The position numbers and the translations under genes were made by a program. Below the pieces are notes generated by a model. That model did not search any database. It had not been told where the DNA came from and worked only from the letters and a program-made list of their open reading frames with translations. This document shows, piece after piece, positions 1-7,593 of a DNA stretch of 64,000 bases. The stretch is from Alphaproteobacteria bacterium PA2. GTDB lineage: Bacteria > Pseudomonadota > Alphaproteobacteria > Caulobacterales > Caulobacteraceae. The stretch is taken from contig NKIZ01000001.1 in assembly GCA_002256425.1 (NCBI GenBank), positions 868,001 through 932,000 on the forward strand, read 5' to 3'. The number at the start of each line of letters is the position of its first letter. The first letter of the stretch is position 1.

Positions 1-521
1 AGATCACCTATGTCGGCTCGAGCAACTTCCCGGGCTGGAAGATCGCCCAGGCCAATGAGCGGGCCATGGCCGCCCGCCAGCTGGGCCTGATCTGCGAGCA
101 GAGCCTGTACAATCTGGTGGAGCGGCGGATCGAGCTTGAGGTCCTGCCGGCCTGTCAGGAATACGGGGTCGGGGTGATCGCCTGGAGCCCCCTGGCCGGT
201 GGGCTGCTGGCTGGACCTTCACAGGATGCTTCCGGGCGTCGCAGTGCGGGAAATATCAGTGAGGCGGCGTCAAAGCGCGCCGGTCAGCTGGCGGCCTATG
301 CAGACCTCTGCAGCAGCCTTGGAAAGTCGCCAAGTCTGGTGGCCATTGCCTGGTTGCTGCACCAGAAAGGCGTGGCCTCGGCCATCATCGGCCCACGGAC
401 CCTGGATCAGTTTACATCCCTGCTGGCGGCCCCGGACCTGCAGATGGACCCTGATGTCCTGGGCAGGCTCGACGCCATTTTCCCGGCCTGCGGTCCGGCC
501 CCGGAGGCCTACGCCTGGTGA
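1..521 (+). CDS. Aldo/keto reductase, C-terminal part (5' truncated by window edge)
   Basis: Only the last ~172 codons are present; the reading frame enters at base 3. Family-typical stretches are visible: YVGSSNFPGWKIAQAN followed by EQSLYNLVERRIE and then VIAWSPLAGGLLAG, which are the C-terminal strands and helices of the NADPH-dependent TIM-barrel aldo/keto reductases; the IIGPRTLDQ segment near the end is where the cofactor's adenosine phosphate normally binds. The active-site Asp/Tyr/Lys/His region lies upstream of the window. The stop overlaps the GTG start of the following hydrolase by 4 bp, so the two are probably cotranscribed. The substrate cannot be deduced. Confidence 0.9.
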   Translation, partial: ITYVGSSNFPGWKIAQANERAMAARQLGLICEQSLYNLVERRIELEVLPACQEYGVGVIAWSPLAGGLLAGPSQDASGRRSAGNISEAASKRAGQLAAYADLCSSLGKSPSLVAIAWLLHQKGVASAIIGPRTLDQFTSLLAAPDLQMDPDVLGRLDAIFPACGPAPEAYAW

Positions 522-1309
522 CCTGGACCAGCGGGCTTGTCGACGTCACGGACGGTCAGCTGGCCTTTCACCGGACCGGCGGACCGGGCCCGGTCCTCGT
601 CCTTTCCCATGGCCTCACCGACAATGGCCTGTGCTGGAAGCGCTTTGTTGCGGCGGTGGAGGACCGGTTCGACACCATCATGCTGGACGCCAGGGGCCAC
701 GGTCGCAGTTCGAGGATTGCCGATGGCCAATCCTTTGATCCAGCCCGGGACATTGCGGACGCACTTGTCGGTCTGGGGATTTCCGGCGCCATCGTCATGG
801 GTCACTCGGTCGGGGCGCGGGCGACAATGGACATGGCGGCCGCCCGGCCGGATCTTGTTTCAAGGGTCATACTCGAGGATCCGCCCCTCATGCCGCTGCT
901 GGATGGTCCGGCCCAGGAGAAACGCCGCACCGGGTTCCGACGGCAGGTGGATGCCTATGGCCAGATGACGGGGACCGAACTCCTGGCCCTGGGCCGCAAG
1001 TCCCATCCGACCTGGGGCGAGGATGAGTTTCCCGCCTGGGCACAGGCCAAGAGCCAGGTCGATCCCAACGCCTTGCCGAACTACCTCATCCCCTGGCGGG
1101 ACTCCCTTGCGAAGATCCAGGCGCCGACCCTCATCGTTCACGGCGAGGCCGGGATGGGCAGCCTCGTTTCGTCAGACCTTACGCTGGAGGCCAGGGGGCT
1201 CAATGCCCTTGTGGTGACGGCTGAGATCGCCGGCGCGGGACACAATACCCGCCGCGAGAATTTTGAAGGCTATCTGGACGCTGTATCGCCGTTTCTGGAC
1301 GCAGCCTGA
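518..1309 (+). CDS. Alpha/beta hydrolase
   Basis: A 263-aa soluble alpha/beta-hydrolase. The oxyanion region (LSHGLTDNG near residue 30), the nucleophile elbow GHSVGA around residue 92 and a late catalytic His in GAGHNTRR are visible. The start is a GTG whose last bases overlap the TGA of the aldo/keto reductase, which argues for translational coupling. It ends immediately against the convergent methyltransferase gene (stop at 1309, next stop at 1310), leaving no space for a terminator. Substrate unknown; epoxide-hydrolase-like or esterase activity are both possible. Confidence 0.88.
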   Translation: MTWTSGLVDVTDGQLAFHRTGGPGPVLVLSHGLTDNGLCWKRFVAAVEDRFDTIMLDARGHGRSSRIADGQSFDPARDIADALVGLGISGAIVMGHSVGARATMDMAAARPDLVSRVILEDPPLMPLLDGPAQEKRRTGFRRQVDAYGQMTGTELLALGRKSHPTWGEDEFPAWAQAKSQVDPNALPNYLIPWRDSLAKIQAPTLIVHGEAGMGSLVSSDLTLEARGLNALVVTAEIAGAGHNTRRENFEGYLDAVSPFLDAA

Positions 1310-1930
1310 CTATTCCGACGACGGCTTGCTCGCCACTAGGTCAATGAGGGCTGACATGCCCTCGTGACCGACACCTTCGTGGATGGGTGTGTCGTGGCTC
1401 TTCAGGGTGACGATTTCGAAGTCATGGAAGGCCTCCCGAAGCATGGCTTCGGTATAGAGGTGGTCGGGTTGTTGCGGACCGCCTGTGCCATTGGCGATCT
1501 GCTCTGGTCTGTATCCCTGCAGGAGCAGCAATCCTCCAGGCTTCAAGGCGACTTTGATGTTCCGGAAGATTTCGGTCCGCAGTTCCGGCGGCGCGAACTG
1601 GATGAAGATGGCGACGACGACATCAAAGGCCTCCTGCGGCCATGTCCAATGGGCCAGGTCGACCTGCTCCAGGTCAATTCTGACGCCTCGACTGTCCGCC
1701 AGCTTGCGCGCCTTTTCCTGGGCGACTGCAGAGTTGTCTATGGAAAGGACAGAGAGGCCCTGTTCCGCCAGCCAGACGCCATTGCGGCCTTCACCATCGG
1801 CCACGGCCAGCGCCCTCTTGCCAACCTTGAGGTAGGAGTTGCACTGGGCGAGGAAGGCATTGGGCTCGACACCAAACAGGTAACCCTCCTGGGCATAGCG
1901 CTTGTCCCAGGGGTTCTGATGCTCGCTCAT
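1310..1930 (-). CDS. Class I SAM-dependent methyltransferase (TehB-like)
   Basis: A 206-aa protein beginning NPWDKRYAQEGYLFGVEPN, typical of the small TehB/thiopurine-type methyltransferases. The SAM-binding motif I is VADGEGRNGVWLAEQG, followed by the acidic ribose-binding end of strand 2 (LSIDNS) and the post-I segment VDLAHW. It overlaps the end of the upstream TauE-type exporter gene by 4 bp, so the two form an operon expressed away from the operator at 2724-2746. The context of sulfide and persulfide enzymes suggests S-methylation of a thiol or sulfide, but the family also methylates tellurite and other small molecules, so this is an inference. Confidence 0.85.
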   Translation of the reverse strand: MSEHQNPWDKRYAQEGYLFGVEPNAFLAQCNSYLKVGKRALAVADGEGRNGVWLAEQGLSVLSIDNSAVAQEKARKLADSRGVRIDLEQVDLAHWTWPQEAFDVVVAIFIQFAPPELRTEIFRNIKVALKPGGLLLLQGYRPEQIANGTGGPQQPDHLYTEAMLREAFHDFEIVTLKSHDTPIHEGVGHEGMSALIDLVASKPSSE

Positions 1931-2700
1931 CCGTTCAGCGCCTTCCAGGCTACAAAGGCGGCCACGATCAGCACCAGGCCTGCGAAGGCCCGCCTGGCGA
2001 ACAGGGTATGGCTCGCCATCAGGCCCGCGCCCCTGACGCCCAGGGCCCCGCCTGCGACCCCGCCGATGATGAAGATCACCGCCACCGGCAGGTTGATCAA
2101 GCCCGAAACGCCATAGTTCACCGAGGTTGCAGCGCCGAACAGGGCCACAGAGACCAGGGAGGAAGCCGCCGCATTGGCAAGGGTCATGCCGGTGGCCGCC
2201 ATGAGACCCGGGACGATCAGGAAGCCGCCGCCAATACCGAAGAATCCGGCCGCCAGACCGGTCAGAACTCCGACCGGCGCCAGCCGCATCATCAGCCGCA
2301 TGTCGATGTGAACATCGGGATCCCCTTCTGACTTCGGCTTTGCGAACATGGACAGGGCGATCGCCGCCATGGCGAGGGCGAAGAAGACCAGCAGTTTCTG
2401 GCCATCAACGCTCTTGGCTATGCTGGACCCGAGAAGGGATCCGACAAGGCCGGCGCTGGCGAAGACAATGGCGCAGGGCCATTTCACCCGGCCATTGCGC
2501 CAGTGGCCCACCAGATTCAGGGCGGCGTTCACCGAAACGGCCGCAGCAGAGGTCCCGATGGCCACATGGGGATCGCGGACCCCGACGACATAGAGCAGCA
2601 GGGGCGTGGCCAGGACGGAACCTCCACCTCCGAACAGTCCCAGGAGCGCACCCACGAGGGCGCCGCTCAGGAGCGATGAAACGATCATGTAGGTCGTCAT
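1927..2700 (-). CDS. tauE-like: TauE/SafE family sulfite/sulfonate exporter
   Basis: A 257-aa inner-membrane protein with about eight hydrophobic segments and the two family repeats: LGLFGGGGSVLATPLLLYVVG near the N-terminus and AGFFGIGGGFLIVPGLM in the second half. TauE/SafE proteins export sulfite or related sulfur anions, and members are found in BigR-controlled sulfide detoxification operons. The gene is divergent from the persulfide dioxygenase-like hydrolase, with the inverted-repeat operator between them, and its 3' end overlaps the methyltransferase start. No obvious Shine-Dalgarno precedes the ATG. Sulfite export is inferred from family and neighbours. Confidence 0.9.
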   Translation of the reverse strand: MTTYMIVSSLLSGALVGALLGLFGGGGSVLATPLLLYVVGVRDPHVAIGTSAAAVSVNAALNLVGHWRNGRVKWPCAIVFASAGLVGSLLGSSIAKSVDGQKLLVFFALAMAAIALSMFAKPKSEGDPDVHIDMRLMMRLAPVGVLTGLAAGFFGIGGGFLIVPGLMAATGMTLANAAASSLVSVALFGAATSVNYGVSGLINLPVAVIFIIGGVAGGALGVRGAGLMASHTLFARRAFAGLVLIVAAFVAWKALNG

Positions 2701-2723
2701 GAACTGCCGCCGATCACGCTTGA

Positions 2724-2746
2724 ATATTCATATATTCGCATATATG
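2724..2746. promoter_or_regulatory. Operator-like inverted repeat between tauE-like and dioxygenase genes
   Basis: Positions 2729-2746 form a perfect CATATAT-N4-ATATATG inverted repeat. The 22 bp at 2724-2745 match, on the opposite strand, 5834-5855 in front of the ArsR gene at 17 of 22 positions. AT-rich dyads of this kind are typical ArsR-family operators. It lies about 35 bp upstream of the dioxygenase ATG and 24 bp upstream of the tauE-like ATG, so binding could repress both directions. Assignment to the ArsR at 5864 is an inference. Confidence 0.7.
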
Positions 2747-2780
2747 TTATTTACGCCATCATCAAGCTGAGAGTTTTCCG

Positions 2781-3716
2781 ATGAGTTCCCCCGTCGACAG
2801 TGTTGTTTCCCGCGCCAGCGCCCTGATTTCCAATGGGCTGACCGATCCGGGGCAGCGCCCGCTGGTCAAGGCGTTCTTCGATGAAGCGACCTTCACGGTC
2901 AGCTATGTGGTCCGGGATCCTGGATCATCGGCCTGCGCCATCATCGACAGTGTTCTGGACTATGACGCTGCTTCAGGACGCACATCCTACAGGTCTGCGG
3001 ATCAGATCAGCGCCTTCATCAAGGAAGGTAACCTCGATGTGGTCTGGCAACTGGAAACCCATGCCCATGCCGACCACCTGTCAGCAGCGCCCTATCTCCA
3101 GAGCGCCCATGGCGGTCGCCTGGCGATTGGCGGCCTGATCACCCGGGTGCAGGAAACCTTCGGGACCCTCTTCAACGCCGGCCCGGACTTCGCCCGCGAT
3201 GGCAGCCAGTTTGACCACCTGTTTCAGGACGGCGATGCCTTCGGGATTGGCGGCCTGAAGGCCATGGCCCTGCATGTGCCCGGTCATACACCGGCCTGCA
3301 TGGCCTATGTGATCGGCGATGCGGTCTTTGTTGGCGATACGCTCTTCATGCCTGACTATGGGACCGCCCGCTGCGATTTTCCGGGCGGAAGCGCCAGCAC
3401 GCTCTTCCAGTCCATTCAGCGCCTTCTCTCACTGCCGCAGCAGGCCCGCGTCTTTCTCTGTCATGACTACAAGGCCGAGGGACGCGACACCTTCGCCTGG
3501 GAGACAACAATCGGGGATCAAGCTCGCGACAATGTCCATCTCGCCGCCGGGACCACTGAGGCCGAGTTCGTCGCCCTTCGCCAGGCGCGCGACAGTCAGC
3601 TGGGCATGCCCCGTCTCATCATGCCGTCCGTGCAGGTGAACATGCGTGGGGGACACCTGCCAGAGGCGGAAGATAATGGGGTGCGCTATCTGAAGATCCC
3701 GCTGAACGCTGTCTGA
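2781..3716 (+). CDS. MBL-fold hydrolase, persulfide dioxygenase/Blh-like
   Basis: A 311-aa metallo-beta-lactamase-fold protein with the metal motif THAHADH (H94, H96, D98, H99), a later VPGHTPACM histidine and GDTLFMPDYGTARCDFPGG, which resembles the ETHE1/persulfide dioxygenase loop. The C-terminal VNMRGGHLP segment is typical of the Blh subgroup found in BigR operons. ETHE1-type enzymes use one iron to oxidise glutathione persulfide to sulfite in the cytoplasm; the sulfite would then be exported by the divergent TauE-type protein. GAGAG upstream of the ATG can serve as ribosome binding site. The persulfide substrate is inferred from family and context. Confidence 0.88.
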   Translation: MSSPVDSVVSRASALISNGLTDPGQRPLVKAFFDEATFTVSYVVRDPGSSACAIIDSVLDYDAASGRTSYRSADQISAFIKEGNLDVVWQLETHAHADHLSAAPYLQSAHGGRLAIGGLITRVQETFGTLFNAGPDFARDGSQFDHLFQDGDAFGIGGLKAMALHVPGHTPACMAYVIGDAVFVGDTLFMPDYGTARCDFPGGSASTLFQSIQRLLSLPQQARVFLCHDYKAEGRDTFAWETTIGDQARDNVHLAAGTTEAEFVALRQARDSQLGMPRLIMPSVQVNMRGGHLPEAEDNGVRYLKIPLNAV

Positions 3717-3730
3717 GTACGGGACAGTCT

Positions 3731-3762
3731 GGCCTGCGGTGGCATATCGCCAGCCGCAGGCC
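3731..3762. terminator. Hairpin between convergent dioxygenase and DUF2892 genes
   Basis: GGCCTGCGG (3731-3739) pairs with CCGCAGGCC (3754-3762), and an inner TGGC/GCCA stem continues it around a 5-nt loop with one bulged G. There is no long U tract. It sits between two convergent stop codons and is therefore probably a bidirectional terminator. Confidence 0.65.
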
Positions 3763-3769
3763 GGCACTG

Positions 3770-3973
3770 CTATTTGAAGGCTACACCAGGGGCGATCCCC
3801 AGCTTCTTGAAGACGATCGCCGCCGGGCAGAACCCGGTGACTGAGGTCTGGAGCGCATTCAGTCCTGCAAAGATGGTCAGCCCGATCCACCAGGGATGGA
3901 CATAGTGCGCCAGGGCGACGCCCAACAGGATGACGCATCCCAGGAAGGCAAAGACAGCTCGATCAAGGGTCAT
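3770..3973 (-). CDS. DUF2892 / YgaP-type small membrane protein
   Basis: A 67-aa protein with two hydrophobic helices and the segment NALQTSVTGFCPAAIVFKKLG, which is the signature of the DUF2892 membrane domain that is fused to rhodanese in YgaP and stands alone in many sulfur-detoxification loci. The CP motif between the helices is the conserved cysteine of the family. It is the last gene of the sqr-trxC-DUF2892 unit; GGAGAT lies 7 bp before the ATG. A role in moving sulfane sulfur or thiocyanate across the membrane has been proposed for YgaP; here it is only an inference. Confidence 0.85.
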   Translation of the reverse strand: MTLDRAVFAFLGCVILLGVALAHYVHPWWIGLTIFAGLNALQTSVTGFCPAAIVFKKLGIAPGVAFK

Positions 3974-3998
3974 TCGGGCATCTCCATATGTGCTGGCG

Positions 3999-4436
3999 TC
4001 AGACGCCTGCGAGGGCCTGGCGCGTCCTGGCGACGATCTGTTGGGTGCTCATCAGGCCAGCCGACCTTGCGATTGGCTTGCCGTCCCGAAAGAGCAGAAG
4101 GGCCGGGATTCCAGAGACGCCGAGGTCCGAGGCAGCCTGGGGCTCGGCCTCTGAATTCAGCTTCAGCAGACGGACATCGGGTTCGAGCACCTTCGAAGCA
4201 GCAGCGAAGTTGGGGGACATGGCCCGGCATGGGCCGCACCAGGGCGCCCACACGTCCACGAGGACCGCCGCACCCTTTGTGGACGCCCGATGGGCGGCCA
4301 GACCCTTGCCGGTGACCTCGACCGGTTGGCCGCTGAAGACCTTTTCCCCGCAGCGACCACACTTGGCGGACAGGGGATCTCTGTCTTCAGGCGACCTGTT
4401 CGCCGTACCACAGGCCGGACAGACGAACTGGCGCAT
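3999..4436 (-). CDS. trxC: Thioredoxin 2 (zinc-containing thioredoxin)
   Basis: A 145-aa TrxC with an N-terminal zinc ribbon (C6-x-x-C9 and C26-x-x-C29) followed by the thioredoxin fold with the active site WCGPC at residues 66-70 and the cis-proline segment GIPALLLF. TrxC reduces protein disulfides in the cytoplasm and can release sulfide from persulfides. Its ribosome binding site AAGGAG lies in the end of the preceding sulfide:quinone reductase gene, 2 bp separate the two genes, and they are clearly one operon. This points to a role in persulfide reduction, consistent with but not proven by the context. Confidence 0.93.
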   Translation of the reverse strand: MRQFVCPACGTANRSPEDRDPLSAKCGRCGEKVFSGQPVEVTGKGLAAHRASTKGAAVLVDVWAPWCGPCRAMSPNFAAASKVLEPDVRLLKLNSEAEPQAASDLGVSGIPALLLFRDGKPIARSAGLMSTQQIVARTRQALAGV

Positions 4437-4438
4437 GA

Positions 4439-5719
4439 CTACTCCTTGATCTTCCGCAGACCCATGACCTCCAAGGCCAGCTTTTCATAGAAGGGTTCGC
4501 TCTCCCCGCGCTTGATCTTGCCCAGGAAGTATTTTTCGAACCCGACCTTGGCCAGGTGGACCCACTTGCCGCTGGCCGACCAGTTGACGTTCCGCGGCGG
4601 GATCTGGGGCTGGGCGACAAAGGCGACGCCGCCGTCTCCGAAGTCTGCCAGGCAGAAGGCGTTCCAGGTAGCCTCATGGGTTGGCGCCTTGCCGTCCAAG
4701 ATTTCACCCATGTTGTGGGCGATGGCGGTCACCATGCTCTCGATCATGAAACCCGTCTTGGGAACTCCGACCGGGACAGCGGTCTTGCCGGTTGGAGCGA
4801 TCGCTACACAGACGCCGAGACCGAAAACGTTCGGGAAGGTCGGATTGCGCTGGTGTTTGTCGATGATGATGAAGCCACGAGGATTGGTCAGGCCTTCCAC
4901 ACCCCGGACAGCCCCGACGCCGCGAAAGGCCGGGAGCATCATGGAGTAGGCGAAGGGAAGGTCGTGGGTCTGCTTGACCGATCCGTCTTCATTGATTTCC
5001 TCGGCATGCATGACGCGGGCCTCGACCGAGGTGACCTTGGCGTTTGTCACCCACTTGATGTGCCGCTCGCGCATCTCGCTTTCGAGCAGGCCCTTGGTGT
5101 CGCCAACGCCGTCCAGCCCGAGGTGGCCCACATAGGGCTCAGACGTAACAAAGGTCATGGGCACCTTGTCGCGGATCTTGCGACGCCGAAGCTCGGTGTC
5201 GAGGATCATGGCGAATTCATAGGCTGGCCCGAAGCATGAGGCGCCCTGCACAGCGCCCACGACGATTGGGCCGGGAGATTGCACGAATTTGTCGAAAGCG
5301 GCCGCCGCAGACTCCGCATGATCCACATGACAGATGGACTGGGTAAAGCCGCCGTTTGGCCCGAGGCCCGGGATTTCATCGAAGGCGAGATCCGGCCCGG
5401 TGGCGATGATCAGGTAGTCATAGTCGACGGTCGCGCCATCATTCAGGATCAGCTGGTTCTTGTCGGGGACAACCTGCCTGGCGCCAACTCCGCTGAAGGC
5501 GACTCCCCGCTTCTGGAAGACCGGGGGCAGCTTGACCTCGATAGCGTTCCGCTTGCGCCAGTGAACCGCAACCCATGGATTCGAGGGAACAAAGTGAAAG
5601 GTGTCACCCTGGGACACGACGCTGACCTCGGCCTTGTCGCCGACAGCGTCCTTGACCTCGAAGGCTGCAATCGCTCCGCCCAGACCAGCGCCCAGGATCA
5701 CAATTCTTGGCTTCGACAT
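4439..5719 (-). CDS. sqr: Sulfide:quinone oxidoreductase
   Basis: A 426-aa FAD-dependent oxidoreductase of the SQR/FCSD family. The N-terminal dinucleotide fold is ILGAGLGGAIAAFE, and the FAD-binding GVCVAIAPTGKTAVPVG and VGVPKTGFMIESM segments are typical of bacterial SQR. Cysteines at 130, 162 and 356 match in spacing the three redox cysteines described for bacterial SQRs (for example about 128, 160 and 356), so the enzyme looks catalytically complete. SQR oxidises sulfide at the inner face of the membrane and passes electrons to quinone, producing a persulfide. AAGGAG precedes the ATG. It is divergent from the ArsR gene, with the shared operator between them, and heads the operon with trxC. 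Confidence 0.9.
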   Translation of the reverse strand: MSKPRIVILGAGLGGAIAAFEVKDAVGDKAEVSVVSQGDTFHFVPSNPWVAVHWRKRNAIEVKLPPVFQKRGVAFSGVGARQVVPDKNQLILNDGATVDYDYLIIATGPDLAFDEIPGLGPNGGFTQSICHVDHAESAAAAFDKFVQSPGPIVVGAVQGASCFGPAYEFAMILDTELRRRKIRDKVPMTFVTSEPYVGHLGLDGVGDTKGLLESEMRERHIKWVTNAKVTSVEARVMHAEEINEDGSVKQTHDLPFAYSMMLPAFRGVGAVRGVEGLTNPRGFIIIDKHQRNPTFPNVFGLGVCVAIAPTGKTAVPVGVPKTGFMIESMVTAIAHNMGEILDGKAPTHEATWNAFCLADFGDGGVAFVAQPQIPPRNVNWSASGKWVHLAKVGFEKYFLGKIKRGESEPFYEKLALEVMGLRKIKE

Positions 5720-5833
5720 GGCTTGTCTCCTTGCTCGCTGGCCCCGGCCCGACGGGCGGTCTTGCCTGGGGCCCAGATCGGCTAACGCTCCACCGTGCGA
5801 AAAGGTCCGATGTCACACCGACATTGCTTGACT

Positions 5834-5855
5834 TAATATGTGCATACATGAATAT
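5834..5855. promoter_or_regulatory. Second copy of the ArsR operator-like motif
   Basis: On the minus strand this 22-bp stretch reads ATATTCATGTATGCACATAT plus TA and matches the element at 2724-2745 at 17 of 22 positions. Its core is ATGT-N4-ACAT. It ends 8 bp before the ATG of the ArsR gene, so it would overlap the promoter, and lies in the divergent region to sqr. Autorepression together with control of sqr is the simplest reading. Confidence 0.7.
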
Positions 5856-5863
5856 ACGCAACT

Positions 5864-6184
5864 ATGAAATTAGATGCTCTCGCCATGAAGGCTTCGGCGG
5901 ATGACGCCTGCGACCTGTTGAAGGCCCTGGCCAACCCGCACAGGCTTATGATCGTCTGCACCCTGATTGAGGGAGAGCAGTCCGTCGGCGCCCTGGCGCA
6001 AATGCTGGGGGTACGGGAGACCCTTGCCTCACAGCATCTCGGTCTCTTGCGCCGGGATGGCGTTGTCGCCGCCCGCCGGGACGGCCAGACCATCTATTAC
6101 GGACTTCAGTGCGGCCAGGCCCGCGCTGTGGTCGAGACCCTTTCAAACCTTTTCTGTGCGGTCCCTGACCTCGCCCAAGCCTGA
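5864..6184 (+). CDS. bigR-like: ArsR-family repressor, BigR/SqrR-like persulfide sensor
   Basis: A 106-aa winged-helix regulator: LLKALANPHRLMIVCTLIEGEQSVG then the recognition helix region ASQHLGLLRRDGVV and the wing RRDGQTIYY. C32 and C98 are 66 residues apart, the same spacing as the paired cysteines of BigR (42/108) and SqrR (41/107), which form an intramolecular tetrasulfide or disulfide on exposure to persulfide. There are two further cysteines (16 and 83). No metal-binding CxC motif is present. There is no Shine-Dalgarno and the operator abuts the ATG, so a short or absent leader is likely; ATG at 5885 is an alternative start. It heads the rhodanese-RND operon. Confidence 0.88.
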   Translation: MKLDALAMKASADDACDLLKALANPHRLMIVCTLIEGEQSVGALAQMLGVRETLASQHLGLLRRDGVVAARRDGQTIYYGLQCGQARAVVETLSNLFCAVPDLAQA

Positions 6185-6196
6185 GGAGCAATCAAC

Positions 6197-6526
6197 ATGT
6201 TCGGCGCCCCCAAGACCAAGGATCTCACCCCCCAGCAGGTTCAGGCTGGCCTTGATGCAGGACAGATCCTGCTGATCGATGTGCGCGAGCCCGACGAATT
6301 CGTCGCCGAACGCATTGCGGGTTCAGTGAACGCGCCCCTGTCGCGGCTCGCGCCGGCAGACCTCCCAAAGGCCGACGGCAAGACCGTTGTCCTGCAATGC
6401 GCCGGTGGCAAGCGTTCGGCCATGGCGGTGGAAAAGTGCTGCAAGGCCGGTGAGTTGATCGAGACCCATCTGGCCGGCGGTCTCGCGGCCTGGAAGGCCG
6501 CTGGTTTGCCGACGGTCAAGGGCTAG
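6197..6526 (+). CDS. Single-domain rhodanese (sulfurtransferase)
   Basis: A 109-aa rhodanese domain with the opening LIDVREPDEFVAERIAGSVN and the active-site loop CAGGKRS, with C68 as the persulfide-carrying nucleophile. The six-residue loop fits thiosulfate or glutathione-persulfide sulfurtransferases rather than Cdc25-type phosphatases. GAGGAG lies 8 bp upstream of the ATG and the gene follows the ArsR gene by 12 bp. In BigR-type systems a rhodanese works together with the persulfide dioxygenase; here they are in separate operons that appear to share the operator. Confidence 0.92.
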   Translation: MFGAPKTKDLTPQQVQAGLDAGQILLIDVREPDEFVAERIAGSVNAPLSRLAPADLPKADGKTVVLQCAGGKRSAMAVEKCCKAGELIETHLAGGLAAWKAAGLPTVKG

Positions 6527-6561
6527 GCGCGGCAAGTCGTAACGGATCGGGGAGAAGCGTC

Positions 6562-7593
6562 ATGGCGTCCAGGCTTGGACTGTTCAGCGCCTTGGGCGCT
6601 GTCCTGCTGATCGGCGGCTGTGGCGAGGCCCGCGCTCCTGCGCCTGCAGTAGCAAAGGCCGCGAAGGCAGATCAACTGACTGTCCGCAGCCAACGGGTCG
6701 GGGACTACAAGCCCGTGCCCGCCACCCTGACGACCCGGGACATGGCTGAGGCCCGCGCCCGGATCTCCGGGATACTGGTCAGCCTCGATGTGAAGGAGGG
6801 GGACCTTGTCCGCCAGGGTCAGGTGATCGCACGGGTCAAGGACGACCATCTGACCCTTCAGACCGGCGCCTTCGACGCGCAGGTCAACGCCGCTGCTGCT
6901 GAGGCCGCCCGCGCCCAGGCAGATCTGGCTCGGACCCGCGCCCTGTTCGCTCAGGGCATCTACGCCCAGGCGCGCCTGGACCAGGTGGAAGCCCAGGCCA
7001 AGGCCGCCAGCGCCAATCTCGCCTCTGCCCGCGCCCTTCGTGGAGCAAGCGCCGAGCTGGGCGCCCAGGGCGCTGTGCTGGCGCCTGCAGCGGGCAGGGT
7101 GCTGGTCGCCGACGTCCCTGTGGGGTCGGTGGTCATGCCGGGGCAATCCCTGGCCAGGATCACCGCCGGTCCCATGATCATCCGGATCGAGCTGCCGGAA
7201 GGCCAGGCCCGCGCCCTGAAGGTCGGCGACAGCGTTGAGCTTGAGCCTGAGGACCTCCGCGGTCTGGCCCGGCGTGGCGTCATCATCCAGGTCTATCCGT
7301 CCATCACCGGTGGCCAGGTGACCGCCGACGTCAGTGCTGAAGGACTGCCGCAGGACCTCATCGGCCAGCGGGTGCGGACCCGGGTCAAGGTCGGCGCGCG
7401 ACAGGCGATGGTCATTCCCCGCAAGTATGTGTCGACCCGCTATGGGATCGACTATGCCCGCCTGGTCCGCGCCGACCAATCAGTGTCCGAGACGCCGATA
7501 CAGACAACGGCCGGACCCACCGATGACACCCTGGAGGTGCTGTCAGGTCTTCGGGCCGGCGACGTCCTGACTCCGGTCGGAGCTGCCAGATGA
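6562..7593 (+). CDS. RND efflux periplasmic adaptor (membrane fusion lipoprotein)
   Basis: A 343-aa HlyD/AcrA-type adaptor. A lipoprotein signal peptide ends in the lipobox IGGC at about residue 20. The lipoyl half-motifs (ARISGILVSLDVKEGDLVRQGQVIA and later APAAGRVLVADVPVG) flank a short helical hairpin rich in Ala. It would bridge the inner-membrane RND pump and an outer-membrane channel. GGGGAG is 8 bp from the ATG, and its stop overlaps the pump start by 4 bp (ATGA). Its presence directly behind a rhodanese under a persulfide-sensor-like promoter is unusual. No outer-membrane factor gene is present in the locus. Confidence 0.9.
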   Translation: MASRLGLFSALGAVLLIGGCGEARAPAPAVAKAAKADQLTVRSQRVGDYKPVPATLTTRDMAEARARISGILVSLDVKEGDLVRQGQVIARVKDDHLTLQTGAFDAQVNAAAAEAARAQADLARTRALFAQGIYAQARLDQVEAQAKAASANLASARALRGASAELGAQGAVLAPAAGRVLVADVPVGSVVMPGQSLARITAGPMIIRIELPEGQARALKVGDSVELEPEDLRGLARRGVIIQVYPSITGGQVTADVSAEGLPQDLIGQRVRTRVKVGARQAMVIPRKYVSTRYGIDYARLVRADQSVSETPIQTTAGPTDDTLEVLSGLRAGDVLTPVGAAR

